NCBI RefSeq assembly: GCF_029626225.1
Contig: NZ_JARUBP010000001.1
Location: 7,130,001-7,194,000 of the forward strand
Reading direction: 5' to 3'
DNA from: Asanoa sp. WMMD1127
GTDB taxonomy: Bacteria; Actinomycetota; Actinomycetes; Mycobacteriales; Micromonosporaceae
DNA: 64,000 nt
A model generated the notes under the pieces. The model worked only from the letters and a program-made list of their open reading frames with translations, made no database searches and had not been told where the DNA came from. Both the position numbers and the translations under genes were made by a program. Positions 1 through 6,634 of the stretch are shown here, piece after piece. The stretch's first letter is position 1. Every line of letters starts with the position of its first letter.

Positions 1-343
1 GTAGGCCGACCGCGCCGGCCGCCGAGGCCAGGCCACGGAGCACCGCCGCGAGGGCGATCCCGGCCGCCGCGCCGATGAGGATCTCGTTGGCCTTGGGCTT
101 GCGGAGGACCGGCGCGCGCCGCAGGTAGACGAAGGCAAGCAGCGCCAGCAACGCGACCACCGGAAGGATCACCGCCCCGTTCCACGGCGCCGGCACGTCG
201 AACGAGGCATAGGAGAGCAGCACGACCAACGCCAGCACCACCGCGTTGAAGAGCGACGAACTGTGCCGTAGCTCGCCGGCGCGGGACTGCTCCTGCCGCT
301 TCTTGATGTCGTCGAGCGCCGCTTGCGCGTCATCAGGGTGCAT
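1..343 (-). CDS. membrane protein, 3' part beyond window
   Basis: The reading frame starts at ATG 343-341 and runs off the left edge, so about 114 residues are visible. A GGAGG ribosome-binding site lies 5 bases upstream. The first 30 residues are charged and soluble (starting MHPDDAQAALDDIKK). Hydrophobic segments follow at about residues 33-48, 56-73 and from 88 on, so this is a small multi-spanning membrane protein. I do not recognise a catalytic motif. It is transcribed away from the amidohydrolase at 415 from a shared promoter region. Similar short proteins in actinobacteria often sit next to a winged-helix regulator, which would lie outside this window. Confidence 0.75.
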   Translation of the reverse strand, partial: MHPDDAQAALDDIKKRQEQSRAGELRHSSSLFNAVVLALVVLLSYASFDVPAPWNGAVILPVVALLALLAFVYLRRAPVLRKPKANEILIGAAAGIALAAVLRGLASAAGAVGL

Positions 344-355
344 CGTCGCCTCCTC

Positions 356-408
356 TTTCCTGAGAGGAAAATACTGGGTTCTTTCCTCAGAGGCAAGTCC
401 GCTATGTT
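356..408. promoter_or_regulatory. divergent promoter region with two inverted-repeat operators
   Basis: Two matching imperfect palindromes, TTTCCTGAGAGGAAA (356-370) and TTTCCTCAGAGGCAA (382-396), lie 26 bp apart centre to centre. On the minus strand TTGCCT (396-391) and TATTTT (373-368) are separated by 17 bp and form a good promoter for the membrane protein. On the plus strand TATGTT (403-408) stands 6 bases before ATG 415, the spacing of a leaderless message. The second palindrome covers the minus-strand -35 and lies where the plus-strand -35 should be. A dimeric regulator binding both sites could control both genes (inference). Confidence 0.6.
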
Positions 409-414
409 GACTCC

Positions 415-1401
415 ATGCCACCGCTCGCCGACTCGGACGTGCCGACGTTCTGGCAGGGGCTCGGCCTGCCGGGCCTGGCCGACGTGCACACCCACTTCCT
501 GCCCGACCGCATGATGCGCCGCGTCTGGGCGCACTTCGACGAGGCCGGCCCGCTGGTCGGCATGCCGTGGCCGATCGCCTACCGCTGGCCCGACGAAGAC
601 CGCGTCGCCCACCTCCACGACATGGGTGTGCGCATCTTCAGCGCCCTCGCCTACGCCCACCGCCCCGGCATGGCCGCCGACCTCAACGAGTGGACGCTGG
701 CCTTCGCCGCGCGTACGCCCGGATGCCTGCCCTGCGCCACGTTCTATCCGGAACCGTCGGCCCTGGCCGACACCCAAGCCGCCATCGACCGCGGCGCCCG
801 GCTGTTCAAACTGCACCTCCAGGTCGCCGACTTCCACCCGGCCGACCCGCTGCTCGACGACGTGTGGGGCCTGCTCGCCGAGACCGACCTGCCGGTGATC
901 GTCCACGCCGGCTCGGGCCCGGTCGCCCACGGCTACACCGGCCCGGCGCCGTTCGCCCAGGTGCTCGCGCGCCATCCACGACTACGCGCGATCATCGCCC
1001 ACCTGGGCGCGCCGGAATACCTCGACTTCCTACGCCTGGCCGAGACCTACGACCGCGTAGCCCTCGACACCACGATGATGTTCACCGACTTCTTCGACCG
1101 CGCCCACCCCTTCCCGCGCGAAGCCCTACCCCGCCTACGCGACCTGGGCCTCGCGGGAAAGGTCCTACTCGGATCGGACTTCCCCAACATCCCCTACCCG
1201 TACGCCCACCAACTGGCCGGCCTGGCCAACCTGAACCTCGGCGACGCCTGGCTACGCGCGGTCTGCTGGCACAACGCGGCCCAGCTGTTCCCACTGACTG
1301 AAGGTGGTCGCGGGCCTACAAAGCCGCCTACATCTACGCCGCTGACCTCGTTCTCCAGACCTGTGGAGTCGGCCTCCCAGTGCGGCCGCGACGCCGACTG
1401 A
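415..1401 (+). CDS. amidohydrolase-family metal-dependent hydrolase
   Basis: 328 residues, TIM-barrel amidohydrolase of the ACMSD/amidohydrolase-2 type. The metal-binding HxH is at His25 and His27 (ADVHTHFLPD). Further conserved blocks are KLHLQVADFHP, VIVHAGSGP, IIAHLGAPEY and the late Asp in LLGSDFPNIPYPY. The protein probably hydrolyses or decarboxylates a small substrate; the substrate is not deducible. There is no ribosome-binding site, and the start fits a leaderless message (TATGTT at 403). Family members usually stop soon after the NAAQLF segment (about residue 290). Here about 30 poorly conserved Pro/Ser/Thr-rich residues follow, suggesting the original stop was lost next to the rearranged region downstream. 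Confidence 0.85.
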   Translation: MPPLADSDVPTFWQGLGLPGLADVHTHFLPDRMMRRVWAHFDEAGPLVGMPWPIAYRWPDEDRVAHLHDMGVRIFSALAYAHRPGMAADLNEWTLAFAARTPGCLPCATFYPEPSALADTQAAIDRGARLFKLHLQVADFHPADPLLDDVWGLLAETDLPVIVHAGSGPVAHGYTGPAPFAQVLARHPRLRAIIAHLGAPEYLDFLRLAETYDRVALDTTMMFTDFFDRAHPFPREALPRLRDLGLAGKVLLGSDFPNIPYPYAHQLAGLANLNLGDAWLRAVCWHNAAQLFPLTEGGRGPTKPPTSTPLTSFSRPVESASQCGRDAD

Positions 1402-1646
1402 CCACCATCCGATGCGGGAGCCAGGCAGCCAGGGTGGCCGGCTGCCGGCTACCGCCGGAGCCACCCCCGCGAGGCATCCGCAATACATGACTTCTGTGCG
1501 TCGGAATCTAACGCGCAAGATGCATGTGGCTGGGCCTGGCTTCGGAGGTCTCCACCAGCACCGCTTGTAGGTCAGTGCTGACTCCACCCGGACCAGGGAG
1601 GGCACCCTAGTGTTGGTGGGAGTTGGCACCACCCTGGCGGGCGCGC

Positions 1647-1861
1647 AAGCGGAGCTCGTAGAGCAGGCCAAGTGGCGGGAGCACCTCAATCGGGACGCCC
1701 CCGAGCGCGTCCGCGATCAGACCGAACTGTGAGCGGGACACGGACGCACTGAACTGGAGTGGGCGAAGAGCCTGCGTAAACGACTGTCTGAGGGCGCCTG
1801 CACCATGGCTGATTCGGGTTCGTGGCGAACGGTCCCCGGACACCTCAAGATGCGCGTCTAA
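1647..1861 (+). pseudogene. padR 3' fragment (dead duplicate)
   Basis: The translated sequence matches the C-terminal ~70 residues of the PadR protein at 2013-2606 (ELVEQAKWREH, then the TELEWAKSLSKRLSEGAYTM region). It has no 5' half. The codon for the conserved Trp after QAEL has become TGA (1731-1733), and one codon is missing near the end. It cannot make a functional protein. The stop TAA overlaps the first operator palindrome, exactly as in the intact copy. Confidence 0.85.
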
Positions 1862-1921
1862 TCAACCTTGACTAGATGTTTCCTCCTCGAATACTCTGGC
1901 CAAGTAGTCAAACTGGACTAG
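1858..1921 (+). promoter_or_regulatory. padR promoter with two palindromic operators
   Basis: CTAATCAACCTTGACTAG (1858-1875) and GTAGTCAAACTGGACTAG (1904-1921) are near-palindromes with the same TCAA-NN-TTGA core as the pair in front of the exporter operon. The first contains a good -35, TTGACT (1868-1873). TACTCT (1892-1897) 18 bp later is a -10, and the second palindrome covers the expected transcription start. This fits autorepression by PadR (inference). Confidence 0.65.
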
Positions 1922-2012
1922 TCTAACCAATCCGTTCGCGACACCGAGAGAAGGAATCGAACCCGTGGGAAAGCTCGCGATCGATACGAGAGGGTTGAGC
2001 GGAGCTGGGCGC

Positions 2013-2606
2013 GTGTCGGCGACGAAGCTCCTGGTACTCGGTATCGTGCACCTCTCCGGCGGCGCGCATGGCTACCAGGTGCGGTCTGAACTGCAGAGCT
2101 GGGGTGCGGAGAGTTGGGCCAAGATCAAGCCCGGCTCGATTTATCACGCACTGAAGAAGGCGGCGGCTGATGGCCTCCTCACCGAACACGCCGAGCCGGG
2201 CAACTCTGGGCCGGAGCGCGTTCTGTACCGCGCGACAGCTCGGGGACGTGACGAGATGGTCGAACTGGTCCGCGACGGTCTGCGGCGCACCCACGACGCG
2301 GACATGCTCAACGCGTCCATCGCCATGTTGCCCATGCTGACCAGGGCAGATGCCATCGCGCAGGTTAACGAGCGGGTCGCGCGCCTGGAAGCGGAGCTCG
2401 TAGAGCAGGCCAAGTGGCGGGAGCACCCCAATCCGGACGCCCCCGAGCACGTCCGCGATCAGGCCGAACTGTGGGCGGGACACGCACGCACCGAACTGGA
2501 GTGGGCGAAGAGCCTGAGCAAACGACTGTCTGAAGGCGCCTACACCATGGCCGATGATCCGGGTTCATGGCGAACGGTCCCCGATCACCTCAAGATGCGC
2601 GTCTAA
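2013..2606 (+). CDS. PadR-family transcriptional regulator
   Basis: Winged-helix repressor of the PadR family. The chosen start is GTG 2013, giving 197 residues beginning VSATKLLVLGIV, the classical PadR N-terminus. GGAG lies 8 bases upstream. The wing and recognition region is HGYQVRSELQSWGAESWAKIKPGSIYHALKK, with PadR landmarks HGY and GSIYHALKKAAADGLL. The long helical C-terminal part (VNERVARLEAELVEQAKWRE) is the dimerisation arm. The same frame is open up to GTG 1965, which has its own AAGGA site. Those 16 extra residues (MGKLAIDTRGL...) are a copy of the ABC ATPase N-terminus, brought in by the duplication. Both starts may be used. It lies directly upstream of the exporter operon that it probably represses. 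Confidence 0.9.
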   Translation: MSATKLLVLGIVHLSGGAHGYQVRSELQSWGAESWAKIKPGSIYHALKKAAADGLLTEHAEPGNSGPERVLYRATARGRDEMVELVRDGLRRTHDADMLNASIAMLPMLTRADAIAQVNERVARLEAELVEQAKWREHPNPDAPEHVRDQAELWAGHARTELEWAKSLSKRLSEGAYTMADDPGSWRTVPDHLKMRV

Positions 2607-2742
2607 TCAACCTTGATTAGACGTTCCCTTCTCATACTCTGGCCAAGTAGTCAAACTTGATTAGCTCAACCAATTCGTTCGCACCAACCGAGGGAAGGAA
2701 TCGAACCCATGGGAAACCTCGCGATCGAGACGAGAGGGTTGA
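2389..2742. repeat. tandem duplication, copy B (parent)
   Basis: This is the intact counterpart of 1647-1998. It holds the 3' end of the functional padR, the operators, the promoter and the first codons of the ABC ATPase. Because it is the natural junction of two working genes, it is the likely parent of copy A. Confidence 0.8.
2603..2664 (+). promoter_or_regulatory. exporter operon promoter with two operators
   Basis: CTAATCAACCTTGATTAG (2603-2620) is a perfect palindrome with 8-bp arms and overlaps the padR stop codon. GTAGTCAAACTTGATTAG (2647-2664) is the second, imperfect site. TTGATT (2613-2618) and TACTCT (2635-2640), 16 bp apart, form a promoter. The first operator covers the -35 and the second the expected start point at about 2647. 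It is the likely PadR binding region. Confidence 0.7.
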
Positions 2743-3674
2743 AAAAGAGCTTCGGCAAGACCCACGCGGTCGCCGGCGTGGACCTGGCCGTGAGCGCCGG
2801 GGGCGTGTACGGCGTGCTCGGTCCGAACGGGGCGGGCAAGACCACCACGATCCGCATACTGGCCACGCTCCTGCGCCCCGACGCCGGAGAGGCGCAAGTG
2901 CTCGGCTACGACGTCGTGCGTGACGCCCGGGCGGTGCGGAGCCGGGTGGGCCTCACCGGGCAGTTCGCGTCGGTCGACGAGGACCTCACCGGGGTGGAGA
3001 ACCTGTTGCTGCTCGCCAGGCTGCTCGGCTACTCACGCCGCCGAGCCAGGGAGCGGGCGGCCGACCTGCTCGACGCGTTCGGCCTCGCCGATGCCGCCGA
3101 CCGGCAGGTGAAGAAGTACTCCGGCGGGATGCGCCGGCGCATCGACATCGCGGCGAGCCTCGTCGTCACCCCCGAACTGATCTTCCTCGACGAGCCCACG
3201 ACCGGGCTCGACCCGCGCAGCAGGAACCAGGTCTGGGAGATCGTCAGGGGCATGGTCGCCGAGGGCACCACCGTGTTGCTGACCACGCAGTACCTCGACG
3301 AGGCCGACCAGCTGGCCGACCGCATCGCGGTGATCGACCACGGGAAGGTCGTCGCCGAGGGCTCGAGCGGCCAGCTCAAGGCATCGGTCGGCGCCGGCTC
3401 GCTGCACGTGCGGCTACGTGCGCCCGAGCAGCGGGCCGAGGCAGAGCGGGTCCTCGCCGGCGTCCTCGAGGTGCCGGCCGAGCCGTCCGCCGACCCGGCC
3501 GCGCTGTCCGCGCGGATCTCCGACCCCGACCGGGTCGCCCGTTCCCTGGCCGAGCTGTCCCGCAGCGGCATCGACGTCACCGAGTTCGCGCTCGGTCAGC
3601 CGAGCCTGGACGAGGTGTTCCTCACCCTGACCGGACACGCCGCCGCGGAGACACACGAGGAGGATGCCGCATGA
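2709..3674 (+). CDS. ABC exporter ATPase, DrrA type
   Basis: 321-residue ATP-binding subunit of a drug/lipid exporter of the daunorubicin-resistance DrrA family. Walker A is GPNGAGKTT (38-46), the ABC signature is YSGGM (137-141), and Walker B is LIFLDEP (157-163) followed by TTGLDPRSR. The switch region reads [13 protein letters not shown], with Gln where most ABC proteins have His, as is usual for DrrA proteins. The C-terminal ~100 residues carry the DrrA-specific extension. The start ATG has a GGGAAGGAA site. It is coupled by a 4-base overlap to the permease gene at 3671. The two probably form a 2+2 complex in the membrane that exports a hydrophobic compound. PadR operators lie just upstream. 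Confidence 0.93.
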   Translation: MGNLAIETRGLKKSFGKTHAVAGVDLAVSAGGVYGVLGPNGAGKTTTIRILATLLRPDAGEAQVLGYDVVRDARAVRSRVGLTGQFASVDEDLTGVENLLLLARLLGYSRRRARERAADLLDAFGLADAADRQVKKYSGGMRRRIDIAASLVVTPELIFLDEPTTGLDPRSRNQVWEIVRGMVAEGTTVLLTTQYLDEADQLADRIAVIDHGKVVAEGSSGQLKASVGAGSLHVRLRAPEQRAEAERVLAGVLEVPAEPSADPAALSARISDPDRVARSLAELSRSGIDVTEFALGQPSLDEVFLTLTGHAAAETHEEDAA

Positions 3675-4516
3675 ATGCCACGACCGCGGTGCAGGCGTCG
3701 GCGCCGGTCACTGAGGACGCGCTGCGCAGTGTGCTGTTGGCCGGTGAGCGGCCGTCTCGCCCCGGCCCGGTGCTCACCTCGCTGACGTTCGGCTGGCGGG
3801 CGCTGCTGAAGATCAAACACGTCCCGGAGCAGCTCGTCGACGTGACCATGTTCCCGATCATGTTCACGCTGATGTTCACCTATCTGTTCGGTGGCGCGCT
3901 CGCCGGGTCGACACAGACATACCTGCAATTCCTGCTGCCCGGCATCCTGGTGCAGGCGAACGTCATGATCACCATGAACACCGGCATAACGCTGAACACT
4001 GACATCCAGAAAGGCGTGTTCGACAGGTTCAGGTCACTTCCGGTGTGGCGACCCTCCCCGCTGGTCGGCGCCCTGCTCGGCGACCTGGTGCGCTACTCGA
4101 TCGGGTCGGCGATCGTCATCACGCTCGGACTGGTCCTAGGGTTCCGGCCGGAGGGCGGCGCCGTCGGCGTGGTGCTCTCGGTGCTGCTGCTGCTGGTGTT
4201 TTCGTTCTGCTTGTCGTGGCTGTGGACGATGCTCAGCCTGATCCTGCGCACCCCGAACTCGGTCGCGGGGGTCAGCCTGATGGTGATGTTCCCGCTGACG
4301 TTCGTGAGCAACATCTTCGTGGACCCGAAGACGATGCCCGGGTGGTTGCAGGCGGTCGTCGAGGTCAACCCGATCACCCACCTGGCGACCGTGGTACGCG
4401 GCCTGATGGACGGCTCGGTGCCCGCCGGAGAAATCGGCTGGGTGCTCGTCTCATCCGTACTTCTCGTCGCGGTGTTCGGTCCCATCACCATGATCCTCTA
4501 CCGCAACAAGAAGTAG
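3671..4516 (+). CDS. ABC-2 type exporter permease, DrrB type
   Basis: 281 residues with about six membrane segments, the ABC-2 transporter fold of DrrB-like permeases. The coupling helix region precedes the first span ([15 protein letters not shown]), and the family-typical stretch [13 protein letters not shown] and VNPITHL follow later. The start ATG overlaps the ATPase stop (ATGA), so translation is coupled. It is the membrane partner of the upstream ATPase. The substrate is unknown; the family includes anthracycline and other antibiotic exporters. Confidence 0.92.
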   Translation: MNATTAVQASAPVTEDALRSVLLAGERPSRPGPVLTSLTFGWRALLKIKHVPEQLVDVTMFPIMFTLMFTYLFGGALAGSTQTYLQFLLPGILVQANVMITMNTGITLNTDIQKGVFDRFRSLPVWRPSPLVGALLGDLVRYSIGSAIVITLGLVLGFRPEGGAVGVVLSVLLLLVFSFCLSWLWTMLSLILRTPNSVAGVSLMVMFPLTFVSNIFVDPKTMPGWLQAVVEVNPITHLATVVRGLMDGSVPAGEIGWVLVSSVLLVAVFGPITMILYRNKK

Positions 4517-4618
4517 ATGCCGCTACCGCGAGCACTTGGTCGAAATCAACTCCGACGACCCGGCCCACTCCACCAACGCCTCACCGGTACCAGGCCCGGA
4601 CACGACAAGGAGAGCCGA

Positions 4619-5041
4619 ATGAGCACCATCCCCAAGGACAACTCGGAAACCGTTGCGCACACGCCCGGGCGGGCGAGCGGCATCGGGGTCTGGATTCTGC
4701 AAGTCGTGCTGGCCGCGATAATCGCCGGCGGCGGAATCTCGAAGCTCGCCGGCGACCCGGTCATGGTGGACATGTTCGCCGGCATCGGGGCTGGCCAGTG
4801 GCTCCGGTACCTGGTCGGAGCGCTGGAGGTCGCGGGAGGGGTTGGACTTCTGATCCCGGCTCTGGCGGGCCTGGCCGGTCTCGGGTTGGCGGCATTGCTG
4901 ACCGGTGCTGTCATCACCGATCAGTTCGTGCTCGAGCAGAGCCCTTGGCTGCCGCTCGCCTTACTCGTCGTGGCGGCCGTGATCGCAAGGGCGCGGTGGT
5001 CGCGCACCGAGGCCGTCGTCGGCACGCTGCTCAGGCGCTGA
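4619..5041 (+). CDS. DoxX-like membrane protein
   Basis: 140 residues. ATG 4619 is chosen because AAGGAGA lies 8 bases upstream; the open frame reaches further back without support. It has a 25-residue soluble N-terminus and then four hydrophobic segments with the DoxX-family pattern (GGGISKLAGDPVMVDMFAGIG, then LVGALEVAGGVGLLIP). The function of such proteins is poorly defined; some relate to redox homeostasis. It lies 100 bp behind the exporter permease and 27 bp before the hydrolase on the same strand, so it may belong to the same PadR-controlled unit. Confidence 0.8.
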   Translation: MSTIPKDNSETVAHTPGRASGIGVWILQVVLAAIIAGGGISKLAGDPVMVDMFAGIGAGQWLRYLVGALEVAGGVGLLIPALAGLAGLGLAALLTGAVITDQFVLEQSPWLPLALLVVAAVIARARWSRTEAVVGTLLRR

Positions 5042-5068
5042 GACAAACCTCTCGAACGGAGATGTGAG

Positions 5069-5902
5069 ATGAACGAGATGGCCTTTCGCGTGACATCAAA
5101 CGATGGCACCACCATCGCCTACGACAGGGAAGGAAGCGGTCCGGCCGTCATTCTGGTGGGCGGAGCACTCGACGAGGGGGTGGAGAACGCTCCCTTGGCG
5201 CCGGCTCTCGCCGAGCACTTCACGGTCTACAACTATGCCCGTCGGGGACGCGGCGCGAGCGGCTTCACCGAGCCGTACGCCGTGGAAAGGGAGATCGAGG
5301 ACCTGGATGCGTTGATCGCGGAGGCGGGCGGCTCGGCACACCTGTTCGGGGCGTCCTCAGGCGGCGCGCTGGCGCTGGAAGCCGCCGCGGCCGGGTCAGC
5401 CATCGACACGATCGCCGTCTGGGAGGTGCCCTACGCGGTCGGGGACGACATACGCCCGCGATTCGAGGAGTACATCGCAGACACCCGACGCGCCTTCGAC
5501 GCCGGGCGAGACGAGGAGGTTCTCGAACTGTTCATGCGCATGACCGGCGCCTCCGACGACAACATCGCGGCCAGGAAAGCGGCAGGCAAGCAGACGGCTC
5601 ATTGGGCGCATTCGGTCGCCCTCGCGCCCACGCTGGTCCACGACAGCGTTTTCCTCAACCGCTACCAATTGCCGGCCGATCGACTGGCAACGGTCACCCA
5701 ACCGGTCCTGGTCACCACCGGAGGGCCGATCACGGTCCCCTATATGGCAGGCCTGCCCTCGGACTTCTTCGACCGCGCAGCCGACGAGCTTGCAGACCTA
5801 CTGCCCCACGCTCGACGGGAGACCCTTGAGGGGCCGGATCACGTCGTCGACCCACAGACCGTCGGCCCGCTGTTGCTACGGTTCTTCAGCAGCGAACACT
5901 GA
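5069..5902 (+). CDS. alpha/beta hydrolase
   Basis: 277-residue alpha/beta-hydrolase fold protein without a signal peptide. The nucleophile elbow is GASSG with Ser96, the oxyanion-side segment is VILVGGALDEGVEN, and the late His is in GPDHVVDP near residue 263. The cap region is short. The start ATG has GGAG 9 bases upstream. It ends a same-strand run of exporter, DoxX-like protein and hydrolase, and so may modify or detoxify the exported compound (inference). The substrate is not deducible. Confidence 0.85.
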   Translation: MNEMAFRVTSNDGTTIAYDREGSGPAVILVGGALDEGVENAPLAPALAEHFTVYNYARRGRGASGFTEPYAVEREIEDLDALIAEAGGSAHLFGASSGGALALEAAAAGSAIDTIAVWEVPYAVGDDIRPRFEEYIADTRRAFDAGRDEEVLELFMRMTGASDDNIAARKAAGKQTAHWAHSVALAPTLVHDSVFLNRYQLPADRLATVTQPVLVTTGGPITVPYMAGLPSDFFDRAADELADLLPHARRETLEGPDHVVDPQTVGPLLLRFFSSEH

Positions 5903-5914
5903 GGGGCCCGCGAG

Positions 5915-6220
5915 GTGTTGCGGGAAGACCGATTAGGCACCGCGCAAGCAGATCTTCGTCGCGCCAGGGACACGGGGCGGACAGGTGGTGTCGAGGTTGA
6001 TGTCGTCAGCGGCATCACGGGCCTGATCCTGGGCGTGCTCGTCACCAACGTCTTCGTCACCACGCAAGGCCGGGCCGTCGTACTGACCTGGGCCTCAGTG
6101 GGACTCGACCTGGCCTACTCGCTGCTCATCGGCTCCGTCGTCGGTCGTACCCCGCACTCCGGGCCGCCTCAGTACCGCCCACCGAACCCCTGCGCAGCAC
6201 ATGACCAGGCACCTCGGTAG
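5915..6220 (+). pseudogene. possible membrane-protein remnant
   Basis: Up to 101 residues from GTG 5915. Only the middle (about residues 30-80, SGITGLILGVLVTNVFV and LDLAYSLLIGSVVG) looks like real coding sequence, with high GC at third positions and two membrane segments. The first ~25 codons have atypical codon use and no ribosome-binding site. I cannot assign a family. A decayed fragment of a small membrane protein is more likely than an intact gene, given the degenerate surroundings. Confidence 0.35.
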
Positions 6221-6296
6221 GGCCATTGATTCCGGGCTGTGGTCGCATGCGGTCACCGTTCCCGGGGGGTGGCCCGGTGCCGAAAGTCGTGCCCAC

Positions 6297-6410
6297 GGCG
6301 TCCGACGGGATGCCCGATCTGGGATGTGCAACCGCGCGCTGCAGCGCAAGCACGGCGTCGGCTTCCGAACCGTGACAGCGGCGCTGCACCGCCTGCAAGG
6401 CCCACGGTGA
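6297..6410 (+). mobile_element. IS21-type transposase N-terminal remnant
   Basis: The frame ending at TGA 6408-6410 encodes RRDARSGMCNRALQRKHGVG followed by FRTVTAALHRLQ. The spacing R-ALxRKxxVxxRTVxxAL matches the N-terminal helix-turn-helix of IstA transposases of the IS21 family found in actinobacteria. Nothing of the catalytic core follows, and no terminal inverted repeats are visible. It is a scar of a former insertion. Confidence 0.45.
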
Positions 6411-6430
6411 CGCCGACGGCACCCGTGCCC

Positions 6431-6586
6431 TCATTGAGGTCCTGATGCTGCACCGGCCGGGTCGAGGTGGCCGGCGATCGCGGCCAGCTGGCGGCGGAGG
6501 GCGCGTTCGCGGTTGGCTGCGATGGTCCGCAGGTCCTCTGAGGACTCGGGCGTCGCTTCCTGACAGCTGTCGACGACGTCGTACAT
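6431..6586 (-). CDS. possible small protein, unknown
   Basis: 51 codons from ATG 6586, starting MYDVVDSCQEATPESSEDLR and ending with a charged helix rich in Arg and Ala (NRERALRRQLAAIAGHL). Codon third positions are mostly G or C. The frame is the same as that of the large regulator upstream and begins 48 bases after its stop. It could therefore be a small independent gene, or a former C-terminal extension cut off by a stop codon. No family is recognised and no clear ribosome-binding site is present. Confidence 0.3.
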   Translation of the reverse strand: MYDVVDSCQEATPESSEDLRTIAANRERALRRQLAAIAGHLDPAGAASGPQ

Positions 6587-6634
6587 CTGGCGCCGGCGGT
6601 CGCGGCGATGGTCATCGCGAATAGGGGTCCCCAG

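Larger units (their letters stand above)
1647..1998. repeat. tandem duplication, copy A
   Basis: This segment is about 85-90 percent identical to 2389-2742. It contains the last third of padR, the intergenic operators and promoter, the ribosome-binding site and the first ~11 codons of the ABC ATPase gene. The offset between copies is 742 bp at the left and 744-745 bp at the right. Homology ends at GTTGA (1994-1998), just before the family-conserved start of the living padR. Weaker resemblance may extend left to about 1580. Confidence 0.85.

Noticed and set aside
169-975. Long minus-strand frame over the amidohydrolase gene
   Set aside because: It is a high-GC shadow opposite a gene with clear amidohydrolase motifs; the real minus-strand gene at the left edge is in another frame.
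1951-1970. tRNA T-arm-like sequence (reverse strand GGGTTCGATTCC), repeated at about 2697-2714
   Set aside because: The flanking bases do not form a T-stem, and no acceptor, D or anticodon arm is present. It is simply the ribosome-binding site and start codon of the duplicated ATPase 5' end.
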